DNA of 64,000 bases from Nocardia yamanashiensis NBRC 100130 (GCF_001613325.1 NZ_BDCD01000023.1:62001-126000), one strand, 5' to 3'. Shown: positions 8,418 through 16,493, counted from the stretch's first letter. The notes: generated from the sequence alone by a model not told the origin. Numbers and translations are program-made.

Positions 8418-9860
8418 TTACGCCTGCACTTCGCTGCGGTCACCGCTCCACAGCGTGTGGTACTTGCCCTCGGCGTCGATGCGCTCGTAGGTGTGCGCGC
8501 CGAAGAAGTCGCGCTGACCCTGGGTGAGCGCCGCCGGCAGCCGCTCCGCGCGCAGCGCGTCGTAGTACGACAGCGAGGAGGCGAAGGCGGGCACCGGGAT
8601 GCCGAGCAGGGTCGCGGTGGCGACCACGCGCCGCCAGGAATCGATCGCGGTCTCGATGGCCTCGCGGAAGTACGGGGCCAGGATCAGCGACGGCAGCTGC
8701 GGGTTCTGCTCGTACGCCTCCTTGATCCGGTTCAGGAACCGGGCGCGGATGATGCAGCCGCCACGCCAGATGGTCGCCATGTCACCGGGATTCAGATCCC
8801 AGTCGTACTCCACCGAACCGGCCGCGATCTGATCGAAACCCTGCGCGTACGCCACGATCTTGGACGCGTACAGCGCCTGCCGGATGTCCTCGGTGAATTG
8901 CGTGACGTCCGTGGGCTTTTCGGCCAGCTGACCGGAAGCCAGGCCGACGGCCGCCTTGCGCTGGGCGCGCGAACCGGACAGGGCGCGCGCGAACACGGCC
9001 TCGGCGATGCCCGTCACCGGGATGCCGAGATCGAGGGCGGACTTGACCGTCCAGCGGCCGGTGCCCTTCTGCTCGGCGGCATCGACGATGACATCGACCA
9101 GGGGCTTGCCGGTCTTGGCATCGACCTGGTTGAGCACCTCGGCGGTGATCTCCACCAGGTAGGACTCCAGATCGCCGGAGTTCCAGTCGGTGAACACGTC
9201 CGCGATCTGCTTGGCGTCGAAGCCCAGCGCGTCGCGGAACAGGTGGTAGGCCTCGCCGATGAGCTGCATATCGGCGTACTCGATGCCGTTGTGCACCATC
9301 TTCACGAAGTGGCCGGAACCGTCGGGTCCGATGTGGGTGCAGCAGGGGGTGCCGTCGACCTGCGCCGCAATGCTTTCCAGCAGCGGGCCCAGCGACTCGT
9401 AGGACTCCTTCGGACCGCCCGGCATGATGGCCGGACCGTTGAGCGCGCCCTCCTCGCCACCGGAGATGCCCGCGCCCACGAAGTTCAGGCCGCGCTCGGC
9501 CATCGCCTTCTCGCGGCGGATGGTGTCGGTGTAGAGCGCGTTGCCGCCGTCGATGATGATGTCGCCGGGCTCCATCGCGTCGGCGAGTTCCTCGATCACC
9601 GCGTCGGTGGCGTCACCCGCCTTCACCATGATCAGCACCCGGCGCGGCTTCTCCAGCGCGGCGACGAATTCCTCGATGGTCTCGGTCCGCACGAAATCGC
9701 CGTCGCCGCCGTGCTCGGCCAGCAGCGCGTCGGTCTTGCCGACACTGCGATTGTGCAGGGCCACGGTGTACCCGTGCCGGGCGAAGTTCCGGGCGATATT
9801 GGAACCCATGACCGCCAGGCCGGTAACGCCGATCTGGGCGCGCGCTTCAGAGGTCGCCAT
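8418..9860 (-). CDS. gnd: 6-phosphogluconate dehydrogenase, decarboxylating
   Basis: 480 residues, full length for the long-chain (dimeric) NADP-type enzyme. It oxidises 6-phosphogluconate to ribulose 5-phosphate and CO2 in the pentose phosphate pathway, giving NADPH. Visible features are the N-terminal dinucleotide fold GLAVMGSNIARN (about 14-25), VKAGDATD, the substrate segment FVGAGISGGEEGA, MPGG and the conserved HFVKMVHNGIEY with the catalytic lysine. The C-terminal helical domain is complete to the usual YHTLWSGDRSEV end. It is a monocistronic gene facing cutinase 1. Confidence 0.97.
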   Translation of the reverse strand: MATSEARAQIGVTGLAVMGSNIARNFARHGYTVALHNRSVGKTDALLAEHGGDGDFVRTETIEEFVAALEKPRRVLIMVKAGDATDAVIEELADAMEPGDIIIDGGNALYTDTIRREKAMAERGLNFVGAGISGGEEGALNGPAIMPGGPKESYESLGPLLESIAAQVDGTPCCTHIGPDGSGHFVKMVHNGIEYADMQLIGEAYHLFRDALGFDAKQIADVFTDWNSGDLESYLVEITAEVLNQVDAKTGKPLVDVIVDAAEQKGTGRWTVKSALDLGIPVTGIAEAVFARALSGSRAQRKAAVGLASGQLAEKPTDVTQFTEDIRQALYASKIVAYAQGFDQIAAGSVEYDWDLNPGDMATIWRGGCIIRARFLNRIKEAYEQNPQLPSLILAPYFREAIETAIDSWRRVVATATLLGIPVPAFASSLSYYDALRAERLPAALTQGQRDFFGAHTYERIDAEGKYHTLWSGDRSEVQA

Positions 9861-10004
9861 GAAACAGCCTCACTCCGTTCGAAGGTGTAGTTGCGTAGCC
9901 GCTCGTGACGGCAGCATCCCGGATTCCCTCCACGACGCCTGCACCTTTTCTACCCGGTCACCCGGCACCCCCGAATACCGTCCCGGGGTATCCGCCCCGC
10001 CCGC

Positions 10005-11717
10005 TTACTCCGCGAGCAGCATCCCGAACGCCCCGGACCGGACGAGTTCGACCACCGCCGCGATATCGGGAGCCAGGTGCCGGTCCGGGCCGGGACCGGC
10101 CACCCGGGAGCGCACCAGGTCACGGGCGGCCGCGGTGACGGCGGCCGGTTCCAGCGGGGCGCGCAGATCCAGGGCGCGGGCGGCGGTGAGCAGTTCGATG
10201 GCCAGCACGGTGGTGAGGCCGTCGACCGCGCGGCGCAGCTTGCGGGCGGCGGACCAGCCCATCGAGACGTGGTCTTCCTGCATGGCGCTGGAGGGGATGG
10301 AGTCCACGGAGGCCGGGACGGCGAGGCGCTTGAGCTCCGACACCGTGCCCGCCTGGGTGTACTGGGCGATCATGTAGCCCGAGTCCACGCCCGGGTCGTC
10401 GGCCAGGAACGGCGGAAGACCGTGCGAGCGATGCACATCCAGCATGCGGTCGGTGCGGCGTTCGGCGATGCTCGCCACGTCGGCCACCGCGATCGCGAGG
10501 AAGTCCAGCACGTAACCCACGGGTGCGCCGTGGAAATTGCCGTTCGATTCCACCCGGCCGTCATCCAGGACCACCGGATTGTCGATGGCGGAAGCCAATT
10601 CGCGTTCGGCGACCAGCTCGGCGTGCGCGAGGGTGTCCCGCGCCGCGCCGTGCACCTGCGGGGCGCAGCGCAGCGAGTACGCGTCCTGCACGCGCGGGCA
10701 GTCGTCCCCGCGGTGGCTGGCCATGATCTCCGAACCCGCGAGCGCCGTGCGCATGTGCGAGGCGGAGCGGGCCTGGCCCGGATGCGGGCGCAGCGCTTGC
10801 AGATCCGCGGCGAACACCCGGTCCGTGCCGAGCAGCGCCTCCACGCTCATGGCCGCGGTGAGGTCGGCGACGTCGAGGAGCGTGTGCAGATCGTCGATGG
10901 CCAGTAGCAGCATGGCCAGCATGCCGTCGGTGCCGTTCGTCAGCGCGAGGCCCTCCTTCTCCGCGAGCACCAGTGGCTCCAGGCCCGCGGCGGCGAGCGC
11001 CTCGGCGGCCGGGCGGGTGTAGGCGGGTTGCCAGCCGATCGCCTCCGGAATCGGCGGTATCTCGGCGAGCGGGCGGGCGGCGGCATCGGTACGCGGCCGG
11101 CCGGAGTCGTCGGGGCGCGGGTCGCGGAGATCCGGGTCCGTGAACAGCCGCGCCGCGGTCGGCAGCAGTTGGCCGGGAGCGTCGTCCGAATACGCGGCGG
11201 CACTGTCGGTCAGCACCTCGCCCTCACCCATCAATGCCAGCGCGACGGCCGCCAACGGAGCGAGATCGCCTGAGCAGCCGAGGGATCCGTACTCGTGCAC
11301 CACCGGCACGATGCCGTTGTCGAGCAGCCCGGCGAGGGCCTGGGCGGTTTCCACGCGGACGCCGGTGTGGCCGCTCATGAGGGTGCGCAGGCGCAGGAGC
11401 ATCATGGCGCGGACGACTTCGGGTTCCACGGGAGTACCGGCTCCGGCGGCGTGCGACCGAATCAGCGAGCGCTGCAGGTCGATTCGTCGATCGGCGGGAA
11501 TGTGCCGCAGCGCCAGGGCCCCGAACCCGGTCGACACCCCGTACACCGGCTTCGGGCTTTCGGCGAGTTCGTCGATGCGGCCGCGGACCTCGCGCAGGCG
11601 ATCCAGGGCGGCCTCCTCGAGCGTCACCCCCGCACCGCCCCGCGCGACGGCGACCACCTGATCCCGCCGCAGGGGTGTCGCACCGACCAGCAACCGCTCT
11701 TGCCCGATTCGCGTCAT
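10005..11717 (-). CDS. hutH: Histidine ammonia-lyase with an extra linker
   Basis: 570 residues, about 60 more than the usual 510. It should deaminate L-histidine to urocanate. The MIO-forming motif is GSLGCSGDLAPL (144-155), with Cys-Ser-Gly in place of the common Ala-Ser-Gly. SH at residues 88-89 in RSLIRSHAAGAG matches the histidine-type selectivity pair rather than the HL or FL of tyrosine and phenylalanine lyases. The residue after DLAPLA is Ala, not the usual His. A Pro/Asp-rich insertion covers about residues 171-234. No other hut gene is nearby, so role in histidine catabolism rests on the sequence only; an aromatic lyase is a minor alternative. Confidence 0.85.
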   Translation of the reverse strand: MTRIGQERLLVGATPLRRDQVVAVARGGAGVTLEEAALDRLREVRGRIDELAESPKPVYGVSTGFGALALRHIPADRRIDLQRSLIRSHAAGAGTPVEPEVVRAMMLLRLRTLMSGHTGVRVETAQALAGLLDNGIVPVVHEYGSLGCSGDLAPLAAVALALMGEGEVLTDSAAAYSDDAPGQLLPTAARLFTDPDLRDPRPDDSGRPRTDAAARPLAEIPPIPEAIGWQPAYTRPAAEALAAAGLEPLVLAEKEGLALTNGTDGMLAMLLLAIDDLHTLLDVADLTAAMSVEALLGTDRVFAADLQALRPHPGQARSASHMRTALAGSEIMASHRGDDCPRVQDAYSLRCAPQVHGAARDTLAHAELVAERELASAIDNPVVLDDGRVESNGNFHGAPVGYVLDFLAIAVADVASIAERRTDRMLDVHRSHGLPPFLADDPGVDSGYMIAQYTQAGTVSELKRLAVPASVDSIPSSAMQEDHVSMGWSAARKLRRAVDGLTTVLAIELLTAARALDLRAPLEPAAVTAAARDLVRSRVAGPGPDRHLAPDIAAVVELVRSGAFGMLLAE

Positions 11718-11814
11718 CCAGCCATTCCAGCCGGTCCGGCGCGGAAGATCGAGCAGGCGCGAGGAATTCGTCCCACTTATTTCGGCCGCCGGCAGAGCGC
11801 GCCCGGCGCGAGCT

Positions 11815-12600
11815 CTATCGGGTGGCTGCGATCTCGGCGCAGAAGTGCAGGCGGGCAGCTTCGCGAGTGGCGTAGCCGGTAGCGGCGAGGCTCGGGAGTT
11901 GCTCGATCACGCATTCCTTCTCGGTGATCCGATTGCTCGCGTCGACCGCCAGAGCGCGTTCCGACACTTCGATCACCGGCACGAGCTCGTTGTTCTCGTA
12001 GACCAGGAAGGTGTAGTTCCACTGCGTGGGCGGATTCCGCTTCGCCACCAGGGTGTAGCCGTCGGCGGTGGGGTTGAAGCCGTCGCCGGTGATCGCGCCC
12101 GCGCGGAGGAAGTCCTGTCCGTCACCGGCGGAGCGGTACACCGCGTTGCGGGTCCAGTACGCACCGAATTCCACCGGCACGATCAGCTCGTCGCGGCCGT
12201 CACCGTCGGTGTCCTTCAAGGCCGGCTTGGTCTGGCGCAGTTCGGCATCCGGTTCGGTGATGGTCTGCACTCGGCGGCCGTTCGCCGCGAACACGTCGAT
12301 GGTGATCGTCCCGGTCCGGCCGGATCCGCTCTCGCGCCATTCGAAGGTCAGGCCCGAGGCGTCGTCCGGCTTCAGCCGCACCGGCCCGGCCGGCGCCGAA
12401 CTCGTTGCCGCCGTGGGAGATCCGGCGGGCGGCGCGGCGGCAACCGGCGTCGTGGTGGTGGTGACCGCCGCCGAGGTCCCGGCTTCGTGGCGGGCACCGG
12501 CATCCTCCACTCCGACGGCGCTGTCACACCCCGCGACCAGGACGGCGGTGGCGGCGAACAGCGAGCTGAGTGCGGATTTCCTCCCCATGCCGGAGATCAT
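11815..12600 (-). CDS. Lipoprotein with Asp-rich repeat-like segment
   Basis: 261 residues from ATG 12600 (a second ATG at 12588 would remove four residues). The lipobox VAGC follows a 20-residue hydrophobic signal, then a Thr/Ala/Pro spacer to about residue 70. The exported domain contains KDTDGDGRDELIVPV, a calcium-binding-like DxDGDG loop resembling an FG-GAP/VCBS repeat unit. No catalytic motif is visible. It is divergent from the conserved gene at 12658 with only 57 bases between them. Surface binding or sensing is possible, but function is unknown. Confidence 0.7.
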   Translation of the reverse strand: MISGMGRKSALSSLFAATAVLVAGCDSAVGVEDAGARHEAGTSAAVTTTTTPVAAAPPAGSPTAATSSAPAGPVRLKPDDASGLTFEWRESGSGRTGTITIDVFAANGRRVQTITEPDAELRQTKPALKDTDGDGRDELIVPVEFGAYWTRNAVYRSAGDGQDFLRAGAITGDGFNPTADGYTLVAKRNPPTQWNYTFLVYENNELVPVIEVSERALAVDASNRITEKECVIEQLPSLAATGYATREAARLHFCAEIAATR

Positions 12601-12657
12601 AACGACCGCCCGAAAATCCCTGGCCGACCGGCCTCGACCGGCACTACAGTCGCCGCC

Positions 12658-13389
12658 ATGACACGTTTGAATCAGATTGTCGCCGTAGAGAAAGGGATCA
12701 AGTCCCGTACCTTCTCCGAACTCACCGAGGCCCATCACCGGCTGGCCAAAAACCCGCTGCTGAGCGGCATTTCGCGCACCTATCGCCCCAAGGACGAAGA
12801 GGGCGAGCAGCTTCCGCCGGAATCGACGCGCGTGCAGGTGAAGTCCGAGGAGGTGCTGAAGACCACGGCGGACATTCTGACCAAACTCTTCGATGTGGTG
12901 GCGACCAAGGATTGGGCCAACACCACCGCCAAGGCCGACGTGGTGGTCGACGGCCGCACCTTGATCGCCGGCGCCCCGGTCACCTACCTGCTGTTCCTGG
13001 AGAAGCAGCTGGTGGATCTGCACACCTTCGTGCGCAAGCTGCCGGTGCTCGATGCCGCCGAGCATTGGGAGTACGACGCCTCGGCCGACTGCTACGCCAC
13101 CGAACCCGTGCAGACGGTGCGCACCAAGAAGATTCCGCGCAATCACGTGAAAGCCGAAGCGACGGAGAAGCATCCGGCGCAGGTGGAGGTGTATCACGAG
13201 GACGTGGTGGTGGGTTACTGGCGCACCATCAAGTTCTCCGGCGCGCTGCCGGCCAAGCGTGTGAACGAATTGACCGAGCGCGTCGAAAAGCTCCAGCAGG
13301 CAGTGAAGTTCGCGCGTGAGGAGGCGAACAACGCCGAGATCGAGCAGCGCAAGTTCGGCGAGCAGGTCTTCGGATATTTGTTTGGCTGA
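12658..13389 (+). CDS. Conserved actinobacterial protein upstream of permuted tRNA-like units
   Basis: 243 residues, cytoplasmic, without signal or membrane segments. I recognise it as a well-conserved actinobacterial family of unknown function (possibly the one catalogued as DUF7873) but not its activity. Notable segments are AVEKGIKSRTFSELTEAHH (residues 9-27), SRTYRPKDEEGEQLPPEST, TKDWANTTAKADVVVDG, TYLLFLEKQLVDLHTFVRKLP, RTKKIPRNHVKAEATEKHPAQ and a C-terminal helix-rich region likely to form a coiled coil (about 200-235). The basic, Lys/His-rich middle could contact RNA. No ribosome site precedes the ATG; a TACAGT seven bases upstream suggests a leaderless transcript. The gene ends about 50-75 bases before the tRNA-like units on the same strand, which suggests a functional unit (inference). 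Confidence 0.75.
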   Translation: MTRLNQIVAVEKGIKSRTFSELTEAHHRLAKNPLLSGISRTYRPKDEEGEQLPPESTRVQVKSEEVLKTTADILTKLFDVVATKDWANTTAKADVVVDGRTLIAGAPVTYLLFLEKQLVDLHTFVRKLPVLDAAEHWEYDASADCYATEPVQTVRTKKIPRNHVKAEATEKHPAQVEVYHEDVVVGYWRTIKFSGALPAKRVNELTERVEKLQQAVKFAREEANNAEIEQRKFGEQVFGYLFG

Positions 13390-13435
13390 CCGGCCGGCAC
13401 CGGCTAGTGTCGGTGTCGCGCCAGGAGCGCAAGCT

Positions 13436-13552
13436 GAATCAGAAGTTCAATGTGACAGGCACAACGGTCCAGTGGAGGTTCGAGTCCTCCTCCCGCCACC
13501 ACCCGGCGGGATAGCCCAACGGTAGAGGCGCCACCGCCTTCAAACTCACGTT
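13436..13552 (+). tRNA. Circularly permuted tRNA-like unit A (3' half before 5' half)
   Basis: Read in order: candidate anticodon-stem 3' strand CGGT (13465-13468), variable loop CCAGT (13469-13473), T-arm GGAGG-TTCGAGT-CCTCC (13474-13490), acceptor 3' strand TCCCGCC (13491-13497), A and then CCA (13498-13501); a three-base linker; then acceptor 5' strand GGCGGGA (13505-13511), TA, D-arm GCC-loop with AACGGTAGA-GGC (13514-13529) and anticodon-stem 5' strand ACCG (13533-13536), followed by CTTCAAA. The acceptor stem is a perfect 7 bp. The anticodon stem is only 4 bp with two extra bases before it. So all tRNA parts are present but the ends of the molecule lie in the anticodon loop. Boundaries outside these parts are approximate. 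Confidence 0.65.
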
Positions 13553-13586
13553 ATCGCTCCAGTTTCAGCATTCGCCGCCGAACGCC

Positions 13587-13700
13587 GAATCGAGAGAACC
13601 GACTTTTCAACCGGAGGTTGCGGGTTCAACTCCCGCCGGCCCAGCCACTCATTGGGCCGTAGCTTCAAACGTAGAGCGCCGGTCAACTTCACACTGAGTC
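13587..13700 (+). tRNA. Circularly permuted tRNA-like unit B (3' half before 5' half)
   Basis: Read in order: anticodon-stem 3' strand ACCGG (13610-13614), variable loop AGGTT (13615-13619), T-arm GCGGG-TTCAACT-CCCGC (13620-13636), acceptor 3' strand CGGCCCA (13637-13643), G and CCA (13644-13647); a five-base linker; acceptor 5' strand TGGGCCG (13653-13659), TA, D-arm GCT(T)-CAAACGTA-(G)AGC (13662-13677), G26 and anticodon-stem 5' strand CCGGT (13679-13683). Acceptor (7 bp), T (5 bp) and anticodon (5 bp) stems are perfect. The D-loop has lost the G18-G19 pair (CG instead). The 5' half ends in CTTCACACTGAG, closely like unit A. No ordinary anticodon can be read across the break. Confidence 0.65.
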
Positions 13701-13742
13701 CGTTCTTAAACGTGTCGGCGTGCCGCAATTGGGCGGCCACCG

Positions 13743-13773
13743 AAGCCCCGGGGCAGGCTAGTCCCCGGGGTTT
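13743..13773 (+). terminator. Terminator after the permuted tRNA-like pair
   Basis: CCCCGGGG (13746-13753) and CCCCGGGG (13763-13770) form an 8-bp stem with a 9-base loop; the stem is extended by AAG below on the left and TTT on the right. It closes the 13390-13742 non-coding stretch and would end a transcript reading through both tRNA-like units. The remaining 13774-13937 holds only the presumed promoter of the next gene. Confidence 0.7.
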
Positions 13774-13937
13774 CCCCAATCTCTCCCCACAGCGGAAGTT
13801 TGTCCGGTAAGCGAACTTTGCGTTACCGACCGCAGCCACGCGGCGTTTTCCTGCCAGCAAACGATCAGACCATTCTGTTTCTTTGGTATCTTCGCTGGGA
13901 CGCGCAACCGATCGTTCAGAAACAAGGGGTGTGGACC

Positions 13938-14879
13938 TTGTCCTTTCGAACAACGCGATCCTTCAAAACCGCCTGCGGCGCGGTCACCGCGGTCCTGGCG
14001 ACCGCCGCCGGCATCCTCTCGGCAACCGGAGCGCCACCCGCGGCCGCGGCGCCCGCCGATTGCCCCGGACTCAATGTCATAGCCGTGCCGGGCACCTGGG
14101 AAACCTCCCGGGACGATCCCGGCCAGGGCATGCTCGCCCAGGTCACCCGCGGCCTGCCCGCCGGCAAGGTCCGCACCGACTACGTCAGCTACGCGGCCAC
14201 CGCCCTGCCCTGGGAGGGCGAGGTGTACGGGCGCTCCAAGCGCGAGGCCGTCAACAATGCCCGCGCCATGATCGCGGGCATGGCATCGCGCTGCGCCGCC
14301 ACGCGTTTCGCGATCATCGGCTACAGCCAGGGCGCGGACGCGGCCGGTGATCTGGCCGCCGAGATCGGCACCGGGCTCGGCGTGGTCAACCCGGATCGGG
14401 TGGCCGCCGTCGGCCTGGTCTCCGATCCCCGCCGCTCCCCCACCGACGCCCTGGTCGGCCCGGCCGTCCCCGGCGCGGGCGCGGGCGGCGCGCGGGTCGG
14501 CGGCTTCGGCTGGCTGAGCCCGAAGGTCCGCACCTTCTGCGCGGAGGGCGACCTTTACTGCTCGGTCCCGAACGACGATCTGGCCGGGCGCTTCGCCGGT
14601 TTCGCCACCCAGCTCTCGGCCCCGGATCCGTTGCAGATCCCCAATTACGCCTTCACCCTGCAATCGATCCTGGCCGAGGCGCTCATCCCCGGCAGCAATG
14701 CCATCCTGTCCGCCCCGGCCGAGAATCCGGCGGGCGAGCAGTGGGTCAAACAGGTGCAGGATTTCCTCAAATCCGGCATCCATCAGTCCTACCCGCGCTA
14801 CATCGTCGATCCGAACGGCGCCACCGCCACCGGCTGGCTGCACAACTGGCTGGCCGACGCCGCGAACGAAGCGCCCTGA
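13938..14879 (+). CDS. Secreted cutinase-family esterase, copy 2
   Basis: 313 residues if the TTG at 13938 is used; AAGGGG lies 8 bases upstream, which supports it over the GTG at 13929. The signal peptide covers about residues 1-38 (ends PAAAAPA). GYSQG gives the nucleophile Ser130; FCAEGDLYC the disulfide and aspartate; IHQSY the histidine. It shares long blocks with cutinase 1 at 7476, including VRTDYVSY, VYGRSK, AVGLSDPRR-like and LVGPAV-GAGAGG segments, so the genes are paralogues. Predicted role is exported ester or lipid hydrolysis. It is convergent with the acyltransferase gene. Confidence 0.9.
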   Translation: MSFRTTRSFKTACGAVTAVLATAAGILSATGAPPAAAAPADCPGLNVIAVPGTWETSRDDPGQGMLAQVTRGLPAGKVRTDYVSYAATALPWEGEVYGRSKREAVNNARAMIAGMASRCAATRFAIIGYSQGADAAGDLAAEIGTGLGVVNPDRVAAVGLVSDPRRSPTDALVGPAVPGAGAGGARVGGFGWLSPKVRTFCAEGDLYCSVPNDDLAGRFAGFATQLSAPDPLQIPNYAFTLQSILAEALIPGSNAILSAPAENPAGEQWVKQVQDFLKSGIHQSYPRYIVDPNGATATGWLHNWLADAANEAP

Positions 14880-14892
14880 CCCGCAGGGCGAT

Positions 14893-15768
14893 TCAGCCGA
14901 GGACCGGCAGCGTCCGTTCCTCGGCCAGTTCGGAGAGATGACACTGCATACGACCGGTGACGAGCTCGTAGGCCGCGTCGAGATCATCGGGTTCGTGCCC
15001 GGCGGCCTCGAGCTCATCCGGCAGATCGATGGGATCGCGGAACTCCACCACCACCTTCGCCGGTAGCGGGATGTGCCCGAACGCGTCCCCGAGATTGAGG
15101 CCCCACGGCAGCGCCAGCGAAATCGGGAACACCTTCACCCGCGCCAGCCGATCCAGGCGCAGGGCCCGCGCTATCCGGTCGCCGCGCGTGAGGATGAACA
15201 GCGTCTCCTGCCCGCCGATGGTCACCACCGGCACGATCGGCACCCCTTCCTCCAATGCCAAGCGCAGGAACCCCTTCCGGCCCGCGAAGTCGATGCGGTC
15301 GGATTCGCTGGTCGGCCGCATCACCTCCCAGTCCCCGCCCGGATACACCAGCACCGCCGCCCCCATCCGCAGGGCGGCCCGGGCGTTCTCCGGCGCGGCG
15401 GCGAGGGTCCCGTACTTGCGCGCGAGCGTCCCCACCCCCGGCGCGGACACCACCAGATCGTGCGCGAGCTGATAGAACGCCCGCTCGGGCCCGAACTGCC
15501 GGAAGAAGGCCAGCGCCGTGATCGGCACCTCCGGCGCGGTGATCCCGCCGGAATGGTTGCCCACCAGCAATACCGGCCCCGCCGCCGGCACCTTCTCGAT
15601 TCCCCTGACCTCCGCCCGGAAGTACACCCGCACCAGCCGCCAGCCGAGATCGACCGTGCGCGCGATGAATTCCGGATCCCGCGCCGCCAGATCCCCCCGC
15701 GGCACCAGCCCCCGCATCCACCCCGCCACCGCATCCACCGGCGAAGCCCCCTGCCACGGTGTTCGCAT
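14893..15768 (-). CDS. Lysophospholipid acyltransferase-family protein
   Basis: 291 residues from MRTPWQG at 15768; an in-frame start at 15822 would add 18. The PlsC/DGAT-type domain carries GNHSGG (block I, NH with the His that activates the acyl acceptor), GTLAAAPENAR (block II region) and VLVYPGGDWEVMRP (block III), then GFLRLALEEGVPIVPVV. Actinobacterial relatives acylate lysolipids or diacylglycerol at the inner membrane face. The usual acidic residue four positions after the His is not obvious, which is also seen in related families. It may take part in membrane or storage-lipid synthesis. Confidence 0.8.
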   Translation of the reverse strand: MRTPWQGASPVDAVAGWMRGLVPRGDLAARDPEFIARTVDLGWRLVRVYFRAEVRGIEKVPAAGPVLLVGNHSGGITAPEVPITALAFFRQFGPERAFYQLAHDLVVSAPGVGTLARKYGTLAAAPENARAALRMGAAVLVYPGGDWEVMRPTSESDRIDFAGRKGFLRLALEEGVPIVPVVTIGGQETLFILTRGDRIARALRLDRLARVKVFPISLALPWGLNLGDAFGHIPLPAKVVVEFRDPIDLPDELEAAGHEPDDLDAAYELVTGRMQCHLSELAEERTLPVLG

Positions 15769-15863
15769 TCGACCGACCTCACTTCCTGCCCGCATGCCGC
15801 TGGTTCCTGCACCATCGAGCACCTACCCGCCCTGCGCCGCGGCAAACGGCTTGCGGCCGCGAG

Positions 15864-16493
15864 TCAGGAGCCGGTGAGCTCCGACCGGGCAGCCTGCTCG
15901 CGCCCGGTCGACAGCAGCAGCAGAGCCGAGATCGGGCCGGTGATCACGGCGGGGCCGTCGCCGCCCGACCATTCGATATCGGTGGCCACCAGCCGTTTTC
16001 CGGCAAAATGCCGACGGACGTGGAAGGGCGCGCCCATCGTCCAGATGCGCTCGATGGCGGATCGGGCGGCGGGGAGCGGCATTTCGCGGGGGATGCCGAG
16101 CGGAATCGCGATGTCCTGGCCGTGCACCAGCAGGTCCATCAGACGGTCGGCGGGGGTGGTGCCGATGACGGTGACCTGTGCGCCGATGCCGTCGCGGAGT
16201 TCGGCGAGCAGTTCGCGGGCGGGGGTGCGGGCGGCCAGGCGGATGGCGGTGTCGCGGATGGTGCGGTCCAGATTGCCCCGCGCGCGAATGAGATTGAACA
16301 GGATGGCGCCGAAGCTCGGGTTGGTGGACAGCACGATGTGCGCGACCACCTCGCGCACCCGCCAGCCCTCGCACAGCGACGGATGGTCCCATTGCGCTTC
16401 CGACAGCGACTCCAGCAGTTCGACCAAGCCGGCGCGTTCGGCCGCGACCGCCTGCCAGGTCTGTTCGATGCTGAGTGCGGCGTTCTCGGTCAT
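15864..16493 (-). CDS. Maleylpyruvate-isomerase-like (DinB/MDMPI) mycothiol-type protein
   Basis: 209 residues from ATG 16493 with GGAG upstream. The N-terminal helical bundle has WDHPSLCEGWRVREVVAHIV, the typical C-x-G-W-x-x-x-x-x-x-x-H metal-ligand pattern, and LMDLLVHGQDIAIPLGIPRE in the middle, where another histidine is expected. Family members are mycothiol-dependent isomerases or S-transferases; most have no proven substrate. The gene is divergent from the MerR regulator at 16564 and shares its palindromic control site, so it is the likely target of that regulator. Confidence 0.85.
   Translation of the reverse strand: MTENAALSIEQTWQAVAAERAGLVELLESLSEAQWDHPSLCEGWRVREVVAHIVLSTNPSFGAILFNLIRARGNLDRTIRDTAIRLAARTPARELLAELRDGIGAQVTVIGTTPADRLMDLLVHGQDIAIPLGIPREMPLPAARSAIERIWTMGAPFHVRRHFAGKRLVATDIEWSGGDGPAVITGPISALLLLSTGREQAARSELTGS

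Noticed and set aside
8457..9890. Long open frame on the plus strand opposite gnd
   Set aside because: It is the mirror frame of a clear 6-phosphogluconate dehydrogenase gene; its product is Arg/Gly/Val-rich without domain signs. The same holds for similar long frames opposite hutH, aceE and the M3 peptidase.
13391..13430. A terminator after the 12658-13389 gene
   Set aside because: GCCGG-CA-CCGGC leaves a two-base loop and GCGC-CAGGA-GCGC is only 4 bp, without a U-run; read-through into the tRNA-like units remains likely.
13505..13647. An ordinary tRNA made from the 5' half at 13505 and the 3' half ending at 13647
   Set aside because: GGCGGGA could also pair with TCCCGCC at 13631-13637, but that uses part of the T-stem of unit B, leaves no CCA in place and separates the halves by about 90 bases without an anticodon stem. 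The permuted pairing explains every helix.
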